Of a stretch of DNA of 14,232 bases, positions 1 through 6,369 are shown piece after piece. Origin of the DNA: Paracoccaceae bacterium (GTDB lineage Bacteria > Pseudomonadota > Alphaproteobacteria > Rhodobacterales > Rhodobacteraceae); NCBI GenBank assembly GCA_003561595.1, contig PWWF01000241.1, forward strand, positions 1 to 14,232, written 5' to 3'. Positions within the stretch are counted from its first letter, which is position 1, and every line of letters starts with the position of its first letter. The translations under genes were made by a program, and so were the position numbers. Under the pieces are notes generated by a model. It did no database searches. It worked only from the letters and a program-made list of their open reading frames with translations, and had not been told where the DNA came from.

Positions 1-558
1 CATCTGCGCTTCGGCATTCATGCCCGCGATCATGTCGCCCATGAAGATCAGCACGGTCGAGGGCGGGATGATCTGCCCCAGCGTCCCGCTGGCACAGATC
101 GCGCCGCAGGCGAGTTTCGGGTCATAGCCCGCGCGCATCATCGCGGGCAGTGAAATCAGGCCCATCGTGACCACTGTCGCGCCCACCACCCCGGTCGAGG
201 CCGCCAGCAGCGCCCCCACCAGAATGACCGAGATGCCCAACCCCCCGCGCATGTTGCCGAACAGCTTGCCCATGGTGGACAGCAGTTGTTCCGCGATCTT
301 GCTGCGTTCCAGCATCACCCCCATGAAGATGAAAAGCGGCACCGCCACCAGCACTTCATTGGTCATGTAGCCCGTGTAGCGCCCGGCCAGCGCGCGCAGG
401 CTGGACAGGTCGAACACCTCGAAAAACAGCCCCAGATAGGCGAAGATGATCGAAGTGCCCGCGAGGGTAAAGGCAACCGGAAAGCCCAGCAGCAGAAAGC
501 CGATCACGGCAAAGAACATCGTGCCTGCCAGGATCTGGCCAATCAGTACGGGATCCAT
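1..558 (-). CDS. dctM: TRAP transporter large permease subunit DctM, N-terminal part (runs off the left edge)
   Basis: This is the large membrane subunit of a tripartite ATP-independent periplasmic transporter. It is the sodium-driven channel that takes substrate from the periplasmic binding protein. The first 186 codons are in the window and are open to the edge. I read long hydrophobic segments at about residues 5-45, 68-82, 107-135 and 150-175. Family landmarks include GNMRGGLG (101-108), a small-residue loop STGVVGATVV (121-130) and GTLGQIIPPS (158-167), which matches the conserved LG-x-IPPS stretch of DctM proteins. The ATG lies 1 nt after the dctQ stop codon, so translation is probably coupled, with a GGAG inside the end of dctQ as ribosome-binding site. 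The rest of the gene is outside the window. The family assignment is firm; the substrate is not shown by this subunit. Confidence 0.93.
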   Translation of the reverse strand, partial: MDPVLIGQILAGTMFFAVIGFLLLGFPVAFTLAGTSIIFAYLGLFFEVFDLSSLRALAGRYTGYMTNEVLVAVPLFIFMGVMLERSKIAEQLLSTMGKLFGNMRGGLGISVILVGALLAASTGVVGATVVTMGLISLPAMMRAGYDPKLACGAICASGTLGQIIPPSTVLIFMGDMIAGMNAEAQM

Positions 559-559
559 G

Positions 560-1123
560 TCAGGCGGGCTCCGGATCGGTTTCGTATTTGTAACGGTAGT
601 CGCCCGGCACCAGATCGCTCCGTCCGGCGATCAGCAGGATCGACCGGATCGCCATGGCGATCCCCTGCAACGCGATCACGACAGCAAAGACAAGGATGAA
701 GCTCTTCAGCACGAACAGCCCCGGCATCCCGCCGGGGTTCGAGGACCCTTCCAGCAGGTTGATCGAACGCATCACGAAATTGAAGCAGGATGTCCAGACC
801 ACCCAGGCAAAGGGCCACAGAAAGACCACGACGCCGAACAGGTCCAGCAACGCCTTGGTCCGGGTCGAGGCCGGGCGATAGAAGATATCGACCCGCACAT
901 GGTCATTGCGATACAACGCATAGCCCGCGACGGCGGTGAACATCACGCCGCTCATCCATGGGTACAGGTCCTGCATCCACAGCCGGGTGATGCCAAAGAC
1001 ATAGCGCTCGACCACGACCCAGAAACAGACGCCGACCACGCCGACGGCAAGCCACATGAAGGTATTTCCGATCAGCCGGTTCAGGGCATTGATCGCCCGC
1101 ATGACGAGGGACAGGAAAACCAC
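560..1123 (-). CDS. dctQ: TRAP transporter small permease subunit DctQ
   Basis: This is the four-helix small membrane subunit that partners DctM. From the chosen start it is 187 residues. Hydrophobic segments lie at about 20-42, 55-72, 92-115 and 135-165, and the family signature NDHVRVDIF is at about 73-81. The frame is open further upstream to a GTG at 1168, but that codon sits directly against a hairpin and has no ribosome-binding site. The GTG at 1123 has AAGGA 9 nt upstream, and an in-frame ATG at 1102 is also possible. The gene lies between dctP (111-nt gap) and dctM (1-nt gap) and belongs to the same operon. The start is the only uncertain part. Confidence 0.88.
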   Translation of the reverse strand: MVFLSLVMRAINALNRLIGNTFMWLAVGVVGVCFWVVVERYVFGITRLWMQDLYPWMSGVMFTAVAGYALYRNDHVRVDIFYRPASTRTKALLDLFGVVVFLWPFAWVVWTSCFNFVMRSINLLEGSSNPGGMPGLFVLKSFILVFAVVIALQGIAMAIRSILLIAGRSDLVPGDYRYKYETDPEPA

Positions 1124-1132
1124 GGCAAAACG

Positions 1133-1137
1133 TCCTT
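1133..1137 (-). promoter_or_regulatory. Shine-Dalgarno site that decides the dctQ start
   Basis: AAGGA on the minus strand, 9 nt before the GTG at 1121-1123. The longer-frame GTG at 1168 lacks any purine-rich site, and the ATG at 1102 has none either. This favours the GTG at 1123. Confidence 0.5.
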
Positions 1138-1172
1138 GAGATACAGGAAACAGGGGCGGCGATGGCACCGTA

Positions 1173-1191
1173 GCCCGGGTGAAACCCGGGC
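1173..1191 (-). other. Perfect hairpin in the dctP-dctQ gap (downstream of a tandem pair)
   Basis: GCCCGGGT / ACCCGGGC form an 8-bp all-matched stem with a 3-nt loop. It lies between the dctP stop and the dctQ ribosome-binding site and has no T-run after it, so it is not an intrinsic terminator. It resembles REP-like intergenic hairpins, which in other operons (for example malE-malF of enteric bacteria) stabilise the upstream message. That role here is inference. Confidence 0.75.
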
Positions 1192-1198
1192 CACGTCG

Positions 1199-1215
1199 GG
1201 CGCGTCACACGCGCC
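1199..1215 (-). other. Perfect hairpin just after dctP (first of a tandem pair)
   Basis: GGCGCGT / ACGCGCC form a 7-bp perfect stem with a 3-nt loop, 19 nt after the dctP stop codon. It is unrelated in sequence to the neighbouring stem at 1173-1191, so this is not one duplicated element. No T-run follows. Probably a 3'-end stabiliser or partial attenuator (inferred). Confidence 0.65.
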
Positions 1216-1234
1216 TGGTATCAGCTATGCAGGA

Positions 1235-2344
1235 TCAGCCCAGATCACTGATGTCAAAAAAGCGTTCGCGCGCTTCCAGAAAGCCCATATCCGTATTCTC
1301 GGTGCGTCCACGCACGAGATTCAGTGACTGGATGAAGTTTTCTGCCACGCGCTTGCTGATCGGGTCAGCCGTATCCAGAATCTCGATCAGCAATTCGCGC
1401 GACGCATTGGCGCCCGCTTCAAGAATGCTGTCAGGGAACTGCGGATAGGAGGTCACGCCATGTTCCTCGACCAGCGTGTTCAGCGCGATCGGATCATTGG
1501 CATAGAATTCCGACGCGGTTTGATCGTATTCGGCCTGACAGGCATCACGGATGATGTGCTGCATGTTTTCCGGCAGGTCCAGGAACTTGGCCTTGTCGAC
1601 CACGAATTCTGTCGCCAGCCCGGGCTCGATGAACGAAGTGGTGTAGAAATGCTTGCGGACCTGATGGAATCCCAGGGCCAGGTCGTTATAAGGGCCAACG
1701 AATTCAGCCGCATCCAGCGCGCCTGATTGCAGGGCGGCAAAGATCTCGCCTCCGGCAAGGTTGGTGACCGATGCGCCCATCTTCTCCCAGACCTGACCGC
1801 CCAGACCGGGCGTCCGGAAACGCAGGCCTTGAATATCCTCAATGCCCGACAGTTCGTTCTGGAACCAGCCGCCGCCCTGCGTGCCGGTATCACCAGACAT
1901 GAAGCCGATCAGGCCAAACTGGTCATACAGTTCATCCCAAAGCTCCTGCCCGCCCATGAACCGCACCCAGGCCGACATCTCGCGCGAGGTCATGCCGAAC
2001 GGCACCCCGGTAAAGAAGGACAGGCCGACCGATTTGTTCTGCCAGTAATAGGCGGCGCCATGCATCATCTCGGCGGACCCGTCGATCACGGCATCCACGG
2101 ATTGCAGCGCCGGGACAATCTCGCCTGCCGAATACAGTTCAACCGTCAGCATGCCATCGGTGGCAGCCGTGATCCGGTCGGCCAGACGCTGGGCGCCCGT
2201 GCCCAGACCGGGAAAGTTGCGCGGCCAGGTGGTGACCATGCGCCAGGTCATGCGACCCTGTGCGACGGCCGGTGCAGCAAGCGTGCTCGCGGCAGCCGCC
2301 CCGGCCCCCACGGTCGAGGTCTTCAAGAAAGAACGGCGATCCAT
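1235..2344 (-). CDS. dctP: TRAP transporter substrate-binding protein DctP, TakP-like
   Basis: Periplasmic binding protein that captures the substrate for DctQM, 369 residues. The N-terminus is a Tat signal: RRSFLK at 3-8, an Ala-rich core, and likely cleavage after PAVA (about 25-28). Export by Tat means it probably folds in the cytoplasm. The body matches the TakP / alpha-keto acid and mannitol-chloroaromatic branch: Q156 in GTQGGGWF, R177 in GLRFRTPG, and E214-F215 in EFVGPYND are at the positions that bind substrate carboxylate and sodium in TakP. TakP-type proteins, as I recall, have Trp where this protein has F215. The ATG is preceded by GGGAGG at good spacing. It is the first gene of the operon. 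The likely substrate class is a small organic acid, but this is inferred from family only. Confidence 0.92.
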   Translation of the reverse strand: MDRRSFLKTSTVGAGAAAASTLAAPAVAQGRMTWRMVTTWPRNFPGLGTGAQRLADRITAATDGMLTVELYSAGEIVPALQSVDAVIDGSAEMMHGAAYYWQNKSVGLSFFTGVPFGMTSREMSAWVRFMGGQELWDELYDQFGLIGFMSGDTGTQGGGWFQNELSGIEDIQGLRFRTPGLGGQVWEKMGASVTNLAGGEIFAALQSGALDAAEFVGPYNDLALGFHQVRKHFYTTSFIEPGLATEFVVDKAKFLDLPENMQHIIRDACQAEYDQTASEFYANDPIALNTLVEEHGVTSYPQFPDSILEAGANASRELLIEILDTADPISKRVAENFIQSLNLVRGRTENTDMGFLEARERFFDISDLG

Positions 2345-2451
2345 GTATTCCTCCCATGGTTCTTCTGCTTTGACGCGCTCTTGTGTGACGCGCCATGTTT
2401 ATAGAGCATACCCGGAGGATTCTGTGAACCGGAATTTTGCCGCCATAGTCC

Positions 2452-2478
2452 GAAATTATCGATAAATTCGTATTATCG
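2452..2478. promoter_or_regulatory. AT-rich repeat cluster upstream of dctP, candidate operator
   Basis: TTATCGATAA (2456-2465) is a perfect 10-bp palindrome inside a near-palindrome (2452-2469, 16 of 18 positions). A second TTATCG follows at 2473-2478, so the half-site occurs three times in 23 bp. The tract stands out from the GC-rich surroundings and sits in the only sizeable gap (2345-2497) before the TRAP operon. A regulator site is the likely use, but no regulator gene is in the window. The rest of this gap has a tandem TGACGCGC repeat (2371-2378, 2386-2393) and no convincing sigma-70 promoter. Confidence 0.35.
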
Positions 2479-2497
2479 CCCCCGAACACAGGCCCAG

Positions 2498-4723
2498 TCA
2501 GCGCCAGTGATCAGGGCTGCGCTTATGCGGGTAGGGCAGATTGGTCGTGATGCGGCGGCAATACTCTGCCTGTGTCAGAAAGCGCAGGCCGGGACCGCCA
2601 CAGCCGCTCGCCCACGCCCCCAGCGCCGCGCGGGTCCATTGCGCGGGGCCCGTGTGCCACCACGGATAGGGGGCATCCGTCCGCGGCAGTTCCGCCAGCA
2701 CATGATCCAGCGCGCGGGTCAGCATAGGGTGGCCGGGTGTTGCGGCGGCGAAGTTGTTCGCGATCGTGCCGAACCCCCGCTCAATGCATAGAACCAGCCG
2801 CGCCTCCGCCAACCATGGGGTGACAGGCAGGCGCGGGTATTCGTCCAGATCGGCGAATAGCCCCCCTTGCGTCACCAGCCAGCACAGGCGGAACAGATCG
2901 GCGCGCAGGGCCGGATGGTCCAGCGCCTGAAACTGCGTGGCGATCCGGGGGCCGTGCGCGCTGTGCAGCCAGTCTGTCGCAGCCTCTGCATCGAAGATCT
3001 GGCAGGCAAAGCCCGGATGCAGGGCAGCCCATTGCGCTTGCGCGCGCGGCAGGGCCGGACCCGGTGGCCCCTGCCAATAGTGCACGATCTGTTGCGGGAT
3101 CGCTGCGTCGGGCGCGGGGGTGAACTCCAGCGCGCCCTGATGGCTGGCGCGCAGCAGAGTGCAGGCCGACAGGCCGGGCGAGGCATTGATTTTTGCGGGG
3201 CCTGCCTGCTCCAGCATGTCCTGTACGCGGCGATCCGGGGCAAAGGCATGCGCGACGCCCTGGGCTGCGTTGGCGGCACAGGCCACGATCCGGTCGCGCA
3301 CATCCTGCCCCGCCTGCTGCCCGGTGGGCCAGTGCTTGAGCGCGTTGAACCGCGCCTGCAGCGCCTGCGCGCGATCGAAATCGCCCAGGTGAAAGGCGAT
3401 GCGTGCCTGCGCCAGCAGGTAGGGCAGCCGGTCAGGAAAGGCCGCATCGCTGCCCTTCAGCGCCTGCGCGGCACGGATGGGCGCGCCATCCAGCAGATGC
3501 AACTCGGCCAGCCCCAATGCGCAATCGGCGCGCTGCACACTGTCGCGCGCCTGCGTCATTGCCTGCTCGGCCGCCCTTAGCGCCGCCCCTACCCGGCCCG
3601 CCTGTGCCAATGCCTCTGCCCGCAGACCCCAGCACCGGGCGGCGCGTGGCGTGTCCGCAGCCAGTCGCAGCGCGGGTCGCAAGCGGCGCGCGGCCAGACC
3701 CGGCAGCCCCATGCGCAGCGCGGCACGGGCCTGCAGGGTAGCTTGGTCGGGCCGAAGATCACAGGTGATTGCGCGCCAGTCGGTCACAGCCTCGCGCAAT
3801 TGCTGCGCCAGATGCTGCACCCCGTCATGCCGGGGATGCAGGCGCAAGGCGGCTTGCGCATGGGTCAGCAGGTCTGCCGCCGGGTCCTGCAGCAACTGCC
3901 TCGCGCGCAGCCATTGCAGATGATCGGCGGCCTCCCAGTCCCAGGGCGCGGCGAGGTCCAGCCGCGCGGCCAGTTCTCCGTGGGCTTGCCCGCCTTCGCC
4001 GCATTCCAGCATCTGCCGGGTTTCGGCGCGCGCGCGCGCCACGCTGGCGGGGCAATCGCGCCACAGCGCCAGCGCCTTCGCCGCGCGGGTCAAGTCGCCC
4101 TCGGCCTGAAAGATCTCGAACAGCATCGCGCAACTCTCCGGCGCGGGGCCCTGTTCCAGCGCATTTGCAACCGCCGCCGCGCCATCGCGGCGATAGACCA
4201 GCCACAAGCGCTGCGCACCAGTTTGCGCGCGCCCGTCCAGCCAGTCCAGATCGCGCAGGGCGGATGCGAAATCCCCCATTGCCACAGCCCAATCGACCCG
4301 CCGCCGCATATCCGCAACCGCGCTGGGCGAGGCCGGGTCGATCCGCGCCAGCACATCCCAGCCACGCGCGGGCTGGCCATGGCGCAGGCAGGCATTGGCG
4401 AGCACCGCACGCCGCCGGTTCGCACGCTCCACACACTCGGCCAGTGCTTTCAGCGCCCGCGGGGCCGCGTCGGGTGCGCAAAACTCCAGCGCCAACCGCG
4501 CCATGTCGATACTGTCGGGCCAGTGCACACGTGCGGCCTGCGCGGCAGGCGCGGCAGGCAGGTCAAGCTGGTGCAGCAGGCGCAGCGCGCGCAGGGCCGC
4601 ACCATAATCAGCCCCCTGCCCCAGCGCCGCAAGCACAGCCAACCCCGGTGCGGCCGGATCAGGCAGCGGACCGTCCCAGAGCGCGCGCCGGAGCGCCTGC
4701 GCATCCGGCAGTACCGCGCTCAT
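2498..4723 (-). CDS. Helical-repeat protein with C-terminal GT32-like DxD glycosyltransferase domain
   Basis: 741 residues without a signal peptide or membrane segment, so probably cytoplasmic. Residues 1 to about 530 are Ala/Leu/Arg-rich amphipathic helices that read as degenerate TPR-like repeats. From I542 the protein becomes a glycosyltransferase of the DxD sugar-binding class (GT32 / OCH1-like): IPQQIVHYWQ (542-551), ALRADLFR (605-612), GG (620-621), D625-x-D627 as the nucleotide-sugar metal site, and a late TGP (691-693). It would move a sugar from a nucleotide donor to an unknown acceptor. The repeat region is a plausible scaffold for acceptor or partner binding. The start lies 9 nt after the sulfotransferase stop with no clear Shine-Dalgarno site, so translation is probably coupled. 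The domain call is good; donor and acceptor are unknown. Confidence 0.8.
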   Translation of the reverse strand: MSAVLPDAQALRRALWDGPLPDPAAPGLAVLAALGQGADYGAALRALRLLHQLDLPAAPAAQAARVHWPDSIDMARLALEFCAPDAAPRALKALAECVERANRRRAVLANACLRHGQPARGWDVLARIDPASPSAVADMRRRVDWAVAMGDFASALRDLDWLDGRAQTGAQRLWLVYRRDGAAAVANALEQGPAPESCAMLFEIFQAEGDLTRAAKALALWRDCPASVARARAETRQMLECGEGGQAHGELAARLDLAAPWDWEAADHLQWLRARQLLQDPAADLLTHAQAALRLHPRHDGVQHLAQQLREAVTDWRAITCDLRPDQATLQARAALRMGLPGLAARRLRPALRLAADTPRAARCWGLRAEALAQAGRVGAALRAAEQAMTQARDSVQRADCALGLAELHLLDGAPIRAAQALKGSDAAFPDRLPYLLAQARIAFHLGDFDRAQALQARFNALKHWPTGQQAGQDVRDRIVACAANAAQGVAHAFAPDRRVQDMLEQAGPAKINASPGLSACTLLRASHQGALEFTPAPDAAIPQQIVHYWQGPPGPALPRAQAQWAALHPGFACQIFDAEAATDWLHSAHGPRIATQFQALDHPALRADLFRLCWLVTQGGLFADLDEYPRLPVTPWLAEARLVLCIERGFGTIANNFAAATPGHPMLTRALDHVLAELPRTDAPYPWWHTGPAQWTRAALGAWASGCGGPGLRFLTQAEYCRRITTNLPYPHKRSPDHWR

Positions 4724-4732
4724 CGGTGGATG

Positions 4733-5539
4733 CTACGGGTTTGCCTGCGGCTCCAGCACATTGCGATACTCCGTGAACCTGAGGTTGAAGAACCGTTCCG
4801 CCGCCTGCCGCTTCTGCCACAACATGCCATGCAGGAAATACGCGGCATCCCGCGTGATCGGGTAGGACACACTCGCCCAGACGCGCTTTTTCAGGCGCTT
4901 CTCATATTCCTCCCGCGCCTCTGGCGTCATGTCCTCTGTGCTCAGCCGGCAATGCGCCAGCACGCGTTCGACCACCGGGACCGGATCGGACAGGATATCT
5001 TCGTAATTCAGGACCAGGATGTCGTCATAGGCTTTGGACCAGCGTTCGAAATTGTAGAAATACGAACTCATCTCCAGGATGCGGGCCTTCTTGACCAGCG
5101 CGTGAAAGTCATCATCCAGCCGGATCTCTGCCTCTTCCGCCGCTGCGCGGTTGGTGCGCCACAGCGTATGCATCCGCAGCGCCGAGACTGCGCGGGCCAG
5201 CGGGTCGCGCAGGATATAGATGACCCGCGCGGTCGGATTGATCTCCTTGCATTCGCGGATCTTGTCATCGCCCAGCAGCGAATATTCAGGCGTGAAATCC
5301 ATCACCAGCCGGTCGGGTTCGGGCGGCGCCATCAGGTTGCGATACCAGTCCAACCCGCGATGATGGTTCCAATCCCAGAAATGCGCCTCCTTGTTGGTCG
5401 AGGTGACGGGCGCGCTGTTGGGAAAGGCATAGGTGCGCTGATGGGCATTGACGACGTGATGCAGCCAGCTGGTCGAGGCTTTCTGCGCGCCGATACACAG
5501 GATGTCGGTCACATTCTCACGGGCGGTATCGAGGGTCAC
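4733..5539 (-). CDS. PAPS-dependent sulfotransferase
   Basis: 268 residues of the P-loop-like sulfotransferase fold, which transfers sulfate from 3'-phosphoadenylyl sulfate to a hydroxyl or amine acceptor. The 5'-phosphosulfate-binding loop is GAQKASTSWL (17-26) with K20 as the expected catalytic lysine. The 3'-phosphate-binding motif is VIYILRDPLARAVSAL (106-121) with R111 and S119. The acceptor side between them carries KEAHFWD (50-56), as in carbohydrate sulfotransferases of the heparan-sulfate type. Most relatives have Gly where this loop has S22. The GTG start overlaps the stop of the upstream gene by 4 nt, and the next gene begins 9 nt after its stop. Company of two glycosyltransferases points to a glycan acceptor, which is inferred. 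Confidence 0.86.
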   Translation of the reverse strand: MTLDTARENVTDILCIGAQKASTSWLHHVVNAHQRTYAFPNSAPVTSTNKEAHFWDWNHHRGLDWYRNLMAPPEPDRLVMDFTPEYSLLGDDKIRECKEINPTARVIYILRDPLARAVSALRMHTLWRTNRAAAEEAEIRLDDDFHALVKKARILEMSSYFYNFERWSKAYDDILVLNYEDILSDPVPVVERVLAHCRLSTEDMTPEAREEYEKRLKKRVWASVSYPITRDAAYFLHGMLWQKRQAAERFFNLRFTEYRNVLEPQANP

Positions 5540-6312
5540 GCGGGGCCTCCTTCGGGGGCGGGGGTCAGGCTGGCCTTGATGGGCGCGAGCGTCTCGGGCA
5601 GGGGCCAGCGGGCCTCGAACGCGCGCAGATGGCGCTTTACGGCGTTCCAGTCCTGCGCGGCATGCGCGGCCTGAATCGCCAGACCCATGCGATGCGGGTT
5701 CTTGCCCAGGGCAAGCTCGGCCTCATACGCGGCCAGTGCGTCGCGCGGGCGGTCTGCGCGCAGACGCAGATCGCCGATCATGCGCAGGCTGTAGGCCGCG
5801 TTCTGCCAGTTGTCATCGCTCTGTCTGCGGACGATCTGCATCAGGCGCGGCAGCACCTGATCAATGATCGGCTCCACCCGCGCAATGCGGTTGAAATCCA
5901 GCGCCAGCCGCAACACGTTCGAGATTTCGGGCGAGGTGAGCGCCGCGCCCGCATCCAACGCCTTGACAATGCGGGCAAATTCCTGTTCGCCAAGCTGCCA
6001 CAGGCGACAGAAATCCAGATAGACGAATAGTTGCAGCGGATCGCCCGACATGTCCGCGACAGGGTAATCCTGCGGATTGCCAAGGCTGAAGCGATGCGCC
6101 AGCAGCGCCGAGCCCGCCAGCCTGTCCGCAGCGGCGCGCATCCGGTCCGGGTGCTTTTGCGCCACCGGGGCATAGGCCGCAACCGCGCCGGTGTCAGGAT
6201 TGACCGTGGCGATGCAGCTATAGCGATAGCGGCGCTGGGCCTGTTCCTCCACACGGCGAAACACGTCCAGACCGCGCTCGCCCCGGGCCGCAAATTCCGA
6301 GATGTCAGACAC
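5536..6312 (-). CDS. Hypothetical protein, mostly helical, in the glycosyltransferase-sulfotransferase block
   Basis: 258 residues that I do not recognise. Residues 1-90 include a short possible beta stretch (RYRYSCIATVNPDTG, 28-42). From about 90 onward the sequence is amphipathic helix, and 175-245 looks like two TPR-type helical hairpins (RADRPRDALAAYEAEL at 185-200). No signal peptide, membrane segment, cysteine cluster or catalytic signature is visible. The GTG start at 6310-6312 has only a weak GGAATGG upstream. The stop overlaps the sulfotransferase start as GTGA, which ties the two proteins together in expression. It may be an adaptor or acceptor-binding partner for the enzymes. That is inference, and it may be a diverged member of a known repeat family. 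Confidence 0.7.
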   Translation of the reverse strand: MSDISEFAARGERGLDVFRRVEEQAQRRYRYSCIATVNPDTGAVAAYAPVAQKHPDRMRAAADRLAGSALLAHRFSLGNPQDYPVADMSGDPLQLFVYLDFCRLWQLGEQEFARIVKALDAGAALTSPEISNVLRLALDFNRIARVEPIIDQVLPRLMQIVRRQSDDNWQNAAYSLRMIGDLRLRADRPRDALAAYEAELALGKNPHRMGLAIQAAHAAQDWNAVKRHLRAFEARWPLPETLAPIKASLTPAPEGGPA

Positions 6313-6369
6313 AGTGCTACGCCATTCCGTGGGGGTTCGGGTGAAAGCTATGCCTGCAGATGCCCACTG

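Noticed and set aside
2398..2428. TATAAA / TTCACA pair as a dctP promoter on the minus strand
   Set aside because: The spacing is 19 nt, too long for a convincing sigma-70 promoter with a partial -35 box.
3743..5674. Plus-strand open frame of 643 codons
   Set aside because: It lies antisense to the GT32-like and sulfotransferase genes, crosses their boundary, is Arg/Gln/Pro-rich without domains, and is a GC-rich shadow.
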